Shown here one piece after another: positions 52,423-61,273 of a DNA stretch of 64,000 bases. Position 1 is the first letter of the stretch, and each line of letters starts with the position of its first letter. This DNA is from Novosphingobium subterraneum. GTDB lineage: Bacteria; Pseudomonadota; Alphaproteobacteria; Sphingomonadales; Sphingomonadaceae. Under the pieces are notes generated by a model. The model ran no database searches. It saw nothing but the letters and a program-made list of their open reading frames with translations, and was not told where the DNA came from. Both the position numbers and the translations under genes were made by a program. The stretch covers positions 1 to 64,000 of the forward strand of contig NZ_JRVC01000026.1 of NCBI RefSeq assembly GCF_000807925.1. Direction: 5' to 3'.

Positions 52423-53610
52423 ATGCGCGCACTCACCTGGCATGGCAAGCATGATGTCCGCGTCGAAACGGTTGACGATCCCGGCATCGTCAACCCGCGC
52501 GACGCGATTATCAAGGTCACGTCTACAGCGATCTGCGGTTCGGACCTGCACCTATACGATCACTATATCCCGACGATGCAGGTCGGGGACATTCTGGGCC
52601 ACGAGTTTATGGGTGAGGTGGTCGAGATCGGCCCGAAAAGCACGCTGAAGATCGGCCAGCGGGTGGTTGTGCCGTTCACTATCGCTTGCGGCAGCTGCTA
52701 CCACTGCGGCAAGGCACAGTTCTCGGCGTGTGAAAATGGCATGCCCGCCGACAACCAGGACATCGCGCGCGAAGCCTACGGACAGCCGATGTCCGGGCTG
52801 TTCGGCTACAGCCATATGACGGGCGGCTACTCGGGCGGCCAGGCCGAATATGTGCGTGTGCCATTCTCCGACGTTGGCCCCATCGTGATCCCCGAAGGGA
52901 TCGAGGACGACAAGGTGCTGTTCCTGTCGGACATCCTGCCAACCGGGTGGATGGCGGCGGAAAACTGCGACATCGAGCCAGGCGATACCGTGGCGGTATG
53001 GGGTTGCGGCCCGGTCGGACTGTTTGCGGTCCAGTCGGCGTTCCTGCTCGGCGCCGAGCGGGTGATCGCGATAGACCACTTCCCCAAGCGGCTCGAACTG
53101 GCGCGCCGTTTCGGGGCAGAGACGATCGATTTCGAAGAGAGCGATACCTATGAGGCGCTGATGCTGATGACCGGCGGGATCGGCCCCGATGCGGTGATCG
53201 ATGCGGTGGGCCTCGAAGCGCACGGGTTGTTCGTCGATAACGTGGTCGACCAGATCAAGGCCTCGACCTTCCTCGGCACCGACCGCACCCATGCGATCCG
53301 CCAGGCCATCATCGCCTGTCGCAAGGGCGGCCGGGTGTCGATGCCTGCAGTCTATGGCGGGTTCGTCGACAAGTTTCCGCTCGGAGCTCTTATGGAAAAG
53401 GGCCTGACGCTTCGCACCGGGCAGACCCACGTTCAGAAGTATCTACCCGCGCTGCTTGCTGCGGTGCTTGAGGACAAGATCGACACCACCTTCCTGATAA
53501 GCCACCGCTTGCCGCTCGAAGATGCTGCTGAAGGGTACAAGCTGTTCCACGATCAGCAGAACGAGGCGACCAAGGTCGTGCTCAAGCCTGGCTTGTCGAC
53601 AGCGACGTAA
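52423..53610 (+). CDS. Zinc-dependent alcohol/formaldehyde dehydrogenase (MDR family)
   Basis: The ATG follows AGGAAGGA. The 395-residue protein has catalytic zinc ligands in AICGSDLH and LGHEFMGEV, the structural zinc Cys set CGSCYHCGKAQFSAC, and an NAD-binding GCGPVGLFAVQ (about residue 190). Length and the SGLFGYSHMTGGYSGGQAEYVRVP block match the glutathione-independent formaldehyde-dehydrogenase-like branch. It probably oxidises aldehydes or alcohols formed under stress. It is in the operon SRPBCC, dehydrogenase, PRC protein, catalase, helicase. Confidence 0.93.
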   Translation: MRALTWHGKHDVRVETVDDPGIVNPRDAIIKVTSTAICGSDLHLYDHYIPTMQVGDILGHEFMGEVVEIGPKSTLKIGQRVVVPFTIACGSCYHCGKAQFSACENGMPADNQDIAREAYGQPMSGLFGYSHMTGGYSGGQAEYVRVPFSDVGPIVIPEGIEDDKVLFLSDILPTGWMAAENCDIEPGDTVAVWGCGPVGLFAVQSAFLLGAERVIAIDHFPKRLELARRFGAETIDFEESDTYEALMLMTGGIGPDAVIDAVGLEAHGLFVDNVVDQIKASTFLGTDRTHAIRQAIIACRKGGRVSMPAVYGGFVDKFPLGALMEKGLTLRTGQTHVQKYLPALLAAVLEDKIDTTFLISHRLPLEDAAEGYKLFHDQQNEATKVVLKPGLSTAT

Positions 53611-53670
53611 GTCCGCCCATTTGATCGTTCCCGTGCCCTACCTTGGGCGAAACTAGGGAGTTGTACCGCA

Positions 53671-54318
53671 ATGCCTGATTTCGCCGCCTGGATTGCTTCA
53701 GCTGCGACCATGATTGCGGCGATGATGACAGCCGCCAATCTGGGGACAAAAATCACGGGGTGGGGATTTGTCGTCTTTACCGTCGGATCGGTTGCCTGGG
53801 CTGCAGTGGGCCTGACCACCGGGCAACCAAGCCTGGCGATCACCAACGGTTTTCTGTTGCTTGTTAACCTCTTCGGCGTGTGGCGCTGGCTCGGGCGGCA
53901 GGCCCGGCACGAAACGGGTAGCGAATCGGCGGAGCAGCGCAGCCGGGCGCACGCGCACGTGCCCTCGCTTTATTCAGGTGCGTCCGCGATCGGCGCGAAT
54001 GTCTTTGACGGAAGGGGTGAGAAGGTCGGGACGGTAGTCGATACCATGCACGACTGCGAAAGCCGGACACTGAGTTATATCGTCATATCCCAAGGCGGGG
54101 TGGGCGGTGCCGGCGAAACCCTGCGGGCGATAGCGCCCGACCATCTCGCGTTCGAAAGTGATGGCATCCACTGTGATCTGAGTGCCGAGCAAATCACTGC
54201 CATTGCGCCAATCGACGAGAAAGCCTGGCCTGCCGTTGCGCCTCCAGCGCTCGCCTCAAACTCCCATGATCTCTCGTTTGCCTCCAATTCCAAAGGATTG
54301 TTCCATGCCCAAGCCTGA
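53671..54318 (+). CDS. Membrane protein with PRC-barrel domain
   Basis: The 215-residue protein has three hydrophobic segments in residues 1-75 (AAWIASAATMIAAMMTA, GWGFVVFTVGSVAWAAVGL, ITNGFLLLVNLFGVWRWLG). A PRC-barrel follows in about 100-180 (ASAIGANVFDGRGEKVGTVVDTMHD, SYIVISQGGVGG, DHLAFESDGIHCDLS). PRC barrels bind other proteins or RNA. Its last 14 bases overlap the catalase start, implying coupled translation. The role in the stress operon is unknown. Confidence 0.82.
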   Translation: MPDFAAWIASAATMIAAMMTAANLGTKITGWGFVVFTVGSVAWAAVGLTTGQPSLAITNGFLLLVNLFGVWRWLGRQARHETGSESAEQRSRAHAHVPSLYSGASAIGANVFDGRGEKVGTVVDTMHDCESRTLSYIVISQGGVGGAGETLRAIAPDHLAFESDGIHCDLSAEQITAIAPIDEKAWPAVAPPALASNSHDLSFASNSKGLFHAQA

Positions 54319-56482
54319 TAAAGCCCAGCGTTCCGACAAATCGAAACAGAAGGGCGAGACGCCGAAGAAGGCACCCAAACTGCCGCCCCAGTCGGACCTG
54401 CCGACCAGTTATGCTGAGCCCCAGGGCAACGGCGGAGAAACCCACCAGACCACCAGCGATCCTGCCGCAACCATGACTTCGCAGCAGGGTATCCCGATCA
54501 GCGACGGGCAGAATAGCCTGCGCGCGGGGCCACGCGGCCCGACTTTGCTGGAGGACTTTCAGCTCCGCGAGAAAATCTTCCATTTCGACCACGAACGCAT
54601 TCCCGAGCGAGTCGTCCACGCGCGCGGCACAGGTGCCCACGGCGTGTTTGAACTCACCGACAGCTTGGCTGACTATACCACAGCCGACGTGCTCTCAAGG
54701 GTCGGTCAGCAGACCGAGACCTTTGTGCGCTTCTCGACCGTCGCCGGCCGGGCCGGTTCGTTCGACCTCGCGCGCGATGTGCGAGGCTTCGCGGTCAAGC
54801 TCTACACGGCGGAGGGCAACTGGGATCTTGTGGGCAACAACATCCCGGTGTTCTTCATCCAGGATGCGATCAAATTTCCTGATCTGGTCCACGCAGTCAA
54901 GGAGGAGCCCGACCGCGGCTTCCCGCAGGCGCAGTCGGCGCATGACAACTTTTGGGATTTCGCCAGCTTGATGCCCGAAGCCTGGCACATGGTGATGTGG
55001 CAGATGTCCGACCGCACCATTCCGCGCTCTTACCGCACGATCGAAGGCTTCGGCGTCCACACATTCCGCCTGATCAATGCCGAGGGCAAGTCCACCTTCG
55101 TCAAATTCCACTGGAAGCCCCGACAGGGCCTGCAATCGGTGGTGTGGAACGAAGCCGTCAAGATCAATGGCGCCGATCCCGACTTCCATCGCCGCGACCT
55201 GTGGGAAGCAATCGACAGCGGCGACTTCCCGCAATGGGACCTCGGCGTCCAGCTCTTCGACCAGGCGACCGCCGATGGGCTACCGTTCGATCATCTCGAC
55301 GCGACCAAACTGATCCCCGAGGAAGACGTGCCCGTCCGGCTGATCGGTACGCTGACCCTCAATCGCAACGTCGACAACTTCTTCGCCGAGACCGAACAGG
55401 TCGCGTTCTGCACAGCCAACGTGCCGCCTGGAATCGACTTCAGCGACGATCCGCTGCTGCACGGGCGCAATTTCTCGTACCTCGACACCCAGCTCAAGCG
55501 TCTTGGCGGGCCGAACTTCACCCACATACCGGTCAACGCTCCGCGCTGCCCGGTGATGCATTTCCAGCAGGACGGCCATATGGCCATGGTCAATCCCAAG
55601 GGACGGGCCAACTACGAGCCAAACTCGTGGGGCCCTGAAGGCGGTCCGCGTGAGAATCCGGAACTGGGATTCAAGAGTTTCGCCGCTGACGTCGAAGGCC
55701 CGAAAGCCCGTCTCCGGTCGGAGACCTTTGCCGATCACTATAGCCAGGCGCGAATGTTCTATCTCAGCCAGCATCCGATCGAACAGAAGCACCTTGGCGA
55801 TGCGCTGGTGTTCGAATTGAGCAAGGTCACACGCGTCGACATTCGTGCGCGCGCTGTATCGCACCTGCGCAACATTGACGAGGATCTTGCGGCCACGGTG
55901 GCCAATGGCCTCGGAATGGCGCTGCCCGATCCCGCAAAAGCTGCAAAGCCTACGCTCGACCTGCCCACTTCGGACAAGCTCAGCATCCTTGCCAATGGTC
56001 CGGACAGTTTCAAGGGCCGCAAGCTTGGCATCCTGCTGACCGATGGGTCGGACGGAGTTCTGTTCGCGGCGCTCACTGGCGCAGTCGAAGCCGCAGGCGC
56101 GGTATGGGAAGTGATCGCGCCCAAGATCGGCGGTGTCGTCCTCGACAACGGCGATGCTGTCGCGGCCAAGCAGAAGATCGATGGCGGTCCATCGGTGCTC
56201 TACGATGCGGTGGCGGTGCTGCCTTCGGCGGAGGGTGCGGTCCTGTTGGCGCAGGATGCTCCGGCCAAGGATTTCGTGTCCGACGCCTTTGCGCACTGCA
56301 AGTTCATTGGAGTCGGCGCGGATGCCGAGCCGCTGTTTGCCGCCGCACGCATTCCACCCGAGCTCGACGAAGGCTGTGTCGCGCTGGGATCGGGCAAGGA
56401 TGCCAAGGCTTTTGTTGCAGCTTGCGCAGCCCTGCGGTTCTGGCCGCGAGAAGTGACCGTCGATCTGGATGCAATGGCCTGA
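54305..56482 (+). CDS. katE: Large-subunit catalase (HPII type)
   Basis: The 725-residue protein matches monofunctional haem catalases of the large clade. The distal His105 is in VVHARGTGAHG, Asn178 in LVGNNIPVFF and the haem-ligand Tyr392 in NFSYLDTQ. A C-terminal flavodoxin/GATase-like domain (about 575-725, GRKLGILLTDGSDGVLFAALTG) is the mark of HPII enzymes. A Lys/Pro-rich N-terminal tail precedes the core. It removes hydrogen peroxide. The start overlaps the PRC gene, and the helicase gene begins 5 bases after its stop. Confidence 0.96.
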   Translation: MPKPDKAQRSDKSKQKGETPKKAPKLPPQSDLPTSYAEPQGNGGETHQTTSDPAATMTSQQGIPISDGQNSLRAGPRGPTLLEDFQLREKIFHFDHERIPERVVHARGTGAHGVFELTDSLADYTTADVLSRVGQQTETFVRFSTVAGRAGSFDLARDVRGFAVKLYTAEGNWDLVGNNIPVFFIQDAIKFPDLVHAVKEEPDRGFPQAQSAHDNFWDFASLMPEAWHMVMWQMSDRTIPRSYRTIEGFGVHTFRLINAEGKSTFVKFHWKPRQGLQSVVWNEAVKINGADPDFHRRDLWEAIDSGDFPQWDLGVQLFDQATADGLPFDHLDATKLIPEEDVPVRLIGTLTLNRNVDNFFAETEQVAFCTANVPPGIDFSDDPLLHGRNFSYLDTQLKRLGGPNFTHIPVNAPRCPVMHFQQDGHMAMVNPKGRANYEPNSWGPEGGPRENPELGFKSFAADVEGPKARLRSETFADHYSQARMFYLSQHPIEQKHLGDALVFELSKVTRVDIRARAVSHLRNIDEDLAATVANGLGMALPDPAKAAKPTLDLPTSDKLSILANGPDSFKGRKLGILLTDGSDGVLFAALTGAVEAAGAVWEVIAPKIGGVVLDNGDAVAAKQKIDGGPSVLYDAVAVLPSAEGAVLLAQDAPAKDFVSDAFAHCKFIGVGADAEPLFAAARIPPELDEGCVALGSGKDAKAFVAACAALRFWPREVTVDLDAMA

Positions 56483-56487
56483 GTGCC

Positions 56488-59400
56488 GTGAGCCAGGCAG
56501 CGGTTGCCACACGGATCGCCGAGCATTTGCAGCACGGCGATCTGGTTTACATTGCCGATAGCGAACAGACGGCGGTGGCTTTGGCCGCCGCCGTCAGCGC
56601 GGCTGCCCCCCAAGCTGCGGTCGTGCTGGTCCCCGCCAGTGACGCCTTGCCCGGTGAAGAGGCTCCGGCATCTCCAGGGAATGCTGGCGCGCGCGTCGCG
56701 GCGCTGCGGCAAATCCGCGGCAAGGTTCAAGGTACGTGCCAGAAGCCGTGCGTCGTACTGGCAAGTGCCGAAGCCATTGCGCGACGTTACGCTCCGCCCA
56801 ACGCGTTCGACCCCGCTCCACCAGTCCTTGGTGTAGGAGATCTGCTCGATCTCGAAAGCTTTGAAAGGGATTGCGAAGCACTGGGGTATGTTATCGATGA
56901 TCGGGTCGATGAACCGGGTGAAGTTGCGGTGCGGGGTAATGTGGCCGATGTCTTCCCGGCCGATCGTACGCTGCCGGTTCGCATCGAAGCGGGCGATGGA
57001 CGGATTGTCAGCCTGCGTAGCTTCGATCCGGTTGACCAGCGCAGCCTGGACGATCTGACTGCCGTCGAAATCGGCCTTGTGGCTGAGCCAAGCGCGGTGG
57101 GCGGGGTAACGCTCCTCGCTCATTGCCCTGCGGGCGCGGCCCTGGTCCTCGAAAACAAGGTTGCGTCGCGCCATCGCGGGCTGCTGGCCCTTGCCGCGGA
57201 TGTGACACGGCATGGCCGAGTCCCCGCCGACATGATCGGCGAGGAAGAATGGCGTGCGGCAACGACCGGCCACGACCGGCTCGACTGGGCCACCGACGAC
57301 ATTGGGGCCATTTCGCGGTTCGTCGAGGAGCGGGCTCCCCTGGGTGCCCTGTCCCGGTTCGTAGTGCCCCTGCTGGAGAGGGATGCCCGCCTCATCTTGC
57401 TGGGCAGCGACCGCGATCTGCGGTTCCTGCGTCCGCGTATTGCCAAAAAATTGAAGCGCGACTGCATCATGCTCGCCAGTTGGGCAGACGTCGCAGCGCT
57501 CCCATCAGGTGCGTTCGCGGCACTTGAAATGACGTGCGACAGAGGCTTTGTACGTGACAAGATCATCGCCGTTACCGCCGCTGATTTGCTCGGTAGCCGT
57601 GCGGAAGCTGAAGCTGGGTCGGTAGATCAAGAAAACGGGTTCGATGGATTGGGCGACCTTCGCTGCGGCGACGTTGTCGTCCATGAGGATCACGGCATTG
57701 CGGTAATAAGCGGGATCGAACCTTTGCCCCTGCTGGAGGGCAGCGCGCAGGACGCCATCGCGCTTGAATTTGCTGGCGCAGCTCGCCGACTGGTACCGGT
57801 CAGCGATGCCGGTCGCATCTGGCGTTACGGCGCCGACCCCGAGGCGGTGGCTCTTGACAAGCTGGACGGGTCGAGTTGGATCAAACGCCGAGAGACGCTT
57901 GACGGCGAGCTTGCTGAGACAGCCAAAGCGCTAATTGCGCTGGCCCATCAGCGTGCGGCACGAACTGTACCGGCAATCGCGGCCGACCCGGATGTCTACG
58001 AACGGTTCGTGGCTGGCTTCCCCTATTCGGAAACGGCAGACCAAACCCGCGCCATTGACGCCATCCGTTCCGACCTCGCTTCCGGCACCGCGATGGACCG
58101 GCTCGTCATTGGCGATGTCGGTTACGGCAAGACCGAGGTTGCGCTGCGCGCTGCGGCGTTTGCGGCGCTGGCGGGCGGGCAGGTCGTGCTGGCCGCGCCG
58201 ACGACTGTGCTTGTGCGCCAACACTACGAACTGTTCCGGGCCCGGTTCGAGGGGACCGGCGTGACTGTCGCAATGCTGTCAAGCTCATCGACGCCCGCCG
58301 AAAAGCGCGCAGCGCTGGCCGGTCTTGCCGAAGGGTCGATCGGAATCGTCGTCGGCACAAGCGCCGTCGCTGGCAAGAGCGTCCGGTATCGCAGCCTGCA
58401 GCTGGTCATCCTCGATGAAGAGCAACGCTTCGGGGCGGCCCACAAGGCAAGACTGCGTGCGCTGCATAGCGGCCACTTCCTGGCGCTCAGCGCCACACCG
58501 ATTCCCCGGTCGCTCCAGAACGCGCTGGTGGGCTTACAACAGCTATCGGTTATCGCAACTCCGCCTGCGCGGCGGCAGCCAATCCGCACGGTGGTGAGCG
58601 ATTGGGACGATACAAGCGTCCGGGCCGCGCTGCTGCGGGAACGGGCCCGGCGGGGGCAAAGCTTTCTCGTGGTCCCAAGGATCGCGGACATGGCGGCGAT
58701 CGAAGCCAAGCTTGGGCAGCTGACGCCTGAACTCACGGTGGTCTGCGCGCACGGCAAGCTGTCCGCAGCAGAACTCGATACCGTAATGACCGAGTTCGCA
58801 GACGGTCGAGGCGACGTGCTGCTTGCCACCAACATTATCGAGGCAGGGCTCGACGTCCCCCGCGCCAATACAATGATCGTTTGGCGTGCGGACCGGTTCG
58901 GTCTGTCGCAGCTCCATCAGCTTCGAGGCAGGGTCGGACGTGGCAGTCGGCGCGGGCAGATCATGCTGCTCACGGACGCCGGTCATCCGATCAGCGAGGC
59001 GACCGCGAAGCGCTTGCGGACACTCGAAGCGCTGGATCGCCTTGGTGCCGGGTTTGCAATCAGCGCGCGCGACCTCGATCTGCGGGGCGGCGGAGATCTG
59101 CTGGGCGACAGCCAGACCGGGCATATGAAACTGGTTGGCGTCGAGCTTTACCAGCACATGCTGGAAGCGGCGCTCCGCGAGGCTCGCGGCGAGACCAGCG
59201 CGCTCCCCGCGCCTGACTTGAGACTAGGAGTCCATGGCGCCTTGCCCGAAAGCTGGATCCCGGAAGTGGATCTGCGGCTGCAGCTTTATGTCAGATTGGC
59301 GCGGCTGACAGATCCCGCCGCTCTGGATCTCTTCGAGGAGGAGTTGGAAGACCGGTTCGGCGCTATCCCGAAGGAGACGCAAGTGTTGCTGTCTGTAGCA

Positions 59401-59649
59401 AGGGTGCGCCTTCTTGCGCAAATTCTGGGTATCGAAAGGATTGACGCCGGGCGCGCCGCCATCGCGTTAAACCCGCGCGGTGCACCGCCACAGTCATCGC
59501 CCCACCCCAGCGCCCAATTGGTGGACGGCCGTTTCCTGGTCCGCGAGAAGATGAGCGATCCGCACGCGCGATTGACCAGGGTAGAGGAAATCCTGCTGGA
59601 GATGATGGAAGTAGATACGGTACCCCCCGTGGAAACGATCGGTAGATAG
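56488..59649 (+). CDS. Mfd-like transcription-repair helicase paralogue
   Basis: A GTG at 56488 gives 1053 residues, about 100 shorter than usual Mfd. The N-terminal UvrB-like part is recognisable (VRGNVADVFPADRTLPVRIEAGDGRI, LRSFDPVDQRS). It is followed by a polymerase-interacting domain (LRCGDVVVHEDHGIAVISGIE) and a RecG-like motor: Walker A GDVGYGKTEV from residue 542, DEEQRFG at 643, SATPIPRSL, and GRVGRGSRRGQ. Mfd removes stalled RNA polymerase and recruits excision repair. A housekeeping mfd is expected elsewhere, so this is probably an island-borne second copy. Confidence 0.9.
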   Translation: MSQAAVATRIAEHLQHGDLVYIADSEQTAVALAAAVSAAAPQAAVVLVPASDALPGEEAPASPGNAGARVAALRQIRGKVQGTCQKPCVVLASAEAIARRYAPPNAFDPAPPVLGVGDLLDLESFERDCEALGYVIDDRVDEPGEVAVRGNVADVFPADRTLPVRIEAGDGRIVSLRSFDPVDQRSLDDLTAVEIGLVAEPSAVGGVTLLAHCPAGAALVLENKVASRHRGLLALAADVTRHGRVPADMIGEEEWRAATTGHDRLDWATDDIGAISRFVEERAPLGALSRFVVPLLERDARLILLGSDRDLRFLRPRIAKKLKRDCIMLASWADVAALPSGAFAALEMTCDRGFVRDKIIAVTAADLLGSRAEAEAGSVDQENGFDGLGDLRCGDVVVHEDHGIAVISGIEPLPLLEGSAQDAIALEFAGAARRLVPVSDAGRIWRYGADPEAVALDKLDGSSWIKRRETLDGELAETAKALIALAHQRAARTVPAIAADPDVYERFVAGFPYSETADQTRAIDAIRSDLASGTAMDRLVIGDVGYGKTEVALRAAAFAALAGGQVVLAAPTTVLVRQHYELFRARFEGTGVTVAMLSSSSTPAEKRAALAGLAEGSIGIVVGTSAVAGKSVRYRSLQLVILDEEQRFGAAHKARLRALHSGHFLALSATPIPRSLQNALVGLQQLSVIATPPARRQPIRTVVSDWDDTSVRAALLRERARRGQSFLVVPRIADMAAIEAKLGQLTPELTVVCAHGKLSAAELDTVMTEFADGRGDVLLATNIIEAGLDVPRANTMIVWRADRFGLSQLHQLRGRVGRGSRRGQIMLLTDAGHPISEATAKRLRTLEALDRLGAGFAISARDLDLRGGGDLLGDSQTGHMKLVGVELYQHMLEAALREARGETSALPAPDLRLGVHGALPESWIPEVDLRLQLYVRLARLTDPAALDLFEEELEDRFGAIPKETQVLLSVARVRLLAQILGIERIDAGRAAIALNPRGAPPQSSPHPSAQLVDGRFLVREKMSDPHARLTRVEEILLEMMEVDTVPPVETIGR

Positions 59650-59660
59650 AAAGTGATGGC

Positions 59661-60212
59661 CTAAGCGAGCGTCCGCAGCGTTATCGACCTTCGAAGCTGT
59701 TGGAGGGGGGCAATGCTGTGTTCCCACTGGTTTCTGGCCTCACCGCTCAACCTGTAAAGCGAGCCGGGCCGAAGAGGCAGGGAATAGCGTGAGAAGCCGG
59801 CCGGTTGCCGCCTCCGCAATCGGAGGACGGCCTCGGTGCCAAGCGAGATGCCGAACACTTCACCGAAGATTGCACGATCACGGTGCCAACCTATCGCCGC
59901 GCCCACCGGATAACGGGTCAGCAAGGCATGAACAATGGACCGGCCCGGCAGTTCACATTTCGCCTCGACCATCCTTGCCAGCTTGTCGAGCCAAGGACGG
60001 AAAGCTTCGGCTTCACTTAACGTAGACGCGGTGAAATCGTAGTGAAGCCCGTAAGAGGCCGTCTCGCGCATTCCAGTCCATTGCTGGAACCTGAAAGGCG
60101 CAAGCGACGTTTCCTCGATCTCGGTGATAAGGCTCAGCTGAGCGGCCTCATCAACGAGATCTTCAATCAGGAACAGGCCAGGAATGGCCGGGCCGAAGAA
60201 ATCATCATTCAC
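59661..60212 (-). CDS. AlkB-like 2-oxoglutarate/Fe(II) dioxygenase
   Basis: The 183-residue protein has iron ligands His110 and Asp112 in AIGWHRDRAIFG, His165 in QWEHSIAPL and the 2-oxoglutarate-binding Arg pair in RRSITLR. The motif TRYPVGAAIGWHRD matches the DNA/RNA demethylase family. It probably repairs alkylated bases. It lies 12 bases after the hemerythrin gene on the same strand and converges on the helicase gene with 11 bases between stops. Confidence 0.9.
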   Translation of the reverse strand: MNDDFFGPAIPGLFLIEDLVDEAAQLSLITEIEETSLAPFRFQQWTGMRETASYGLHYDFTASTLSEAEAFRPWLDKLARMVEAKCELPGRSIVHALLTRYPVGAAIGWHRDRAIFGEVFGISLGTEAVLRLRRRQPAGFSRYSLPLRPGSLYRLSGEARNQWEHSIAPLQQLRRSITLRTLA

Positions 60213-60224
60213 CTTGGACTGACA

Positions 60225-60749
60225 TCAGCCTTGGGCAGCCATCAACTCCGCCTTGCGCGCCGCGAGCTGCTCGCCCAGTGCTTTGAGATCCATGCCACTG
60301 GCGCGGCATTCGGGGAAGAGTTCCTTTTCCTCCTCCTGCACGTGATGATCAATATATTCGCCCAACACCGTAACCTTGGCGTCGAACAGCGGCTCACCGA
60401 CTTGGCTGCCCTGGATTTCTGCAATTAGCGCCTTAGCGCTCGCGTGTTCGACTTCTGCTTCATCGAGCAGATCGTCGTCATCAAGGGCTTCATAAGCCGC
60501 CGGGTAAAAAATCTCTTCCTCGATCGTCGCATGGACGGTCAGCGCCATGCAGATCTTGTCTGCCAGTTCCTGCTTGCGCGCATCATCGTCGGTCTTGTCG
60601 AATTCGTCGAACCAGCCTTTGACCTCCTTGTGGTCGTCCTTGAGCAGCTTGATCGCGTCCGCGGGTCGCTTCTGCTCCTTGCTCGCCTTTCGCGTGGCAC
60701 GCGCGCCGGTTTTGGGTTTTGCTTTGGAAGACGATTTTGTGGTGGCCAT
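60225..60749 (-). CDS. Hemerythrin HHE-domain protein
   Basis: The 174-residue protein starts with a Lys/Ala-rich tail (KSSSKAKPKTGARATRKASKEQKRP). The HHE cation-binding bundle follows: LLKDDHKEVKGWFDEF, LTVHATIEEEIFYP, EVEHASAKALIAEI and EYIDHHVQEEEKELFP, which supply the His and Glu ligands for a di-iron site. It may sense or bind oxygen, nitric oxide or iron under oxidative stress. First gene of the pair with AlkB. Confidence 0.92.
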   Translation of the reverse strand: MATTKSSSKAKPKTGARATRKASKEQKRPADAIKLLKDDHKEVKGWFDEFDKTDDDARKQELADKICMALTVHATIEEEIFYPAAYEALDDDDLLDEAEVEHASAKALIAEIQGSQVGEPLFDAKVTVLGEYIDHHVQEEEKELFPECRASGMDLKALGEQLAARKAELMAAQG

Positions 60750-60770
60750 GGGAAGCTCCTTCGACGGTCA

Positions 60771-60795
60771 AACATATTAGACGCGCTGGAGTTCC
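60771..60795 (-). promoter_or_regulatory. Putative EcfG-type promoter of the hemerythrin gene
   Basis: On the minus strand GGAAC (60791-60795), 16 bases, TGTT (60771-60774), 22 bp before the start. It has the same spacing as the element at 51830 but one mismatch in the -10. Confidence 0.35.
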
Positions 60796-60982
60796 CGAAG
60801 CGTAGGGCCAGTAGAGATAGAATCGCAAGTGCTCGTTGATATGCAGAGGCCGGCGCTGGTCCACGCGATCCAAAAATTACTCTGTCTTGAAGGTATTGGA
60901 TCCGATGCAGCGTTGGTGCCATCATTGCTCTTGAGCCTCCCGCGTTTTATAGCATGGCGTTGGTGCCAGGATAACAGACCCT

Positions 60983-61273
60983 ATGCCGCAGCTGGACGAA
61001 ATTGGCGTGGATCGGCTAGGCCGTATCGTCGAGGATGCGGCCAGCGAGGTCTATTTGTTCTCGGCGGATCGCTTTCAATTTGTTCTGGTAAATCGGGGTG
61101 CGCGCCAAAACCTCAGTTACAGCAGGGCGGAGATTGCGGCCCTGACACCGTGGGATCCGAAACCCGACATACCGCGTGAGCAGTTCCTCAAACTCATTCG
61201 ACCATTGCTGACCAAGGAATGCGAACGGCTGGACTTCGAGACACGCCAGCGAAGGAAGGACGGCACGCACTAG
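60983..61273 (+). pseudogene. PAS-domain protein truncated at the IS junction
   Basis: The frame encodes RIVEDAASEVYLFSADRFQF, LVNRGARQNLSYSRAEIAAL and a FETRQRRKDGTH ending, a typical PAS domain up to its last strand. It stops at TAG within the CTAG target duplication of the IS701-type element. The usual continuation and any output domain are missing, and the sequence beyond the IS does not restore it. Confidence 0.75.
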
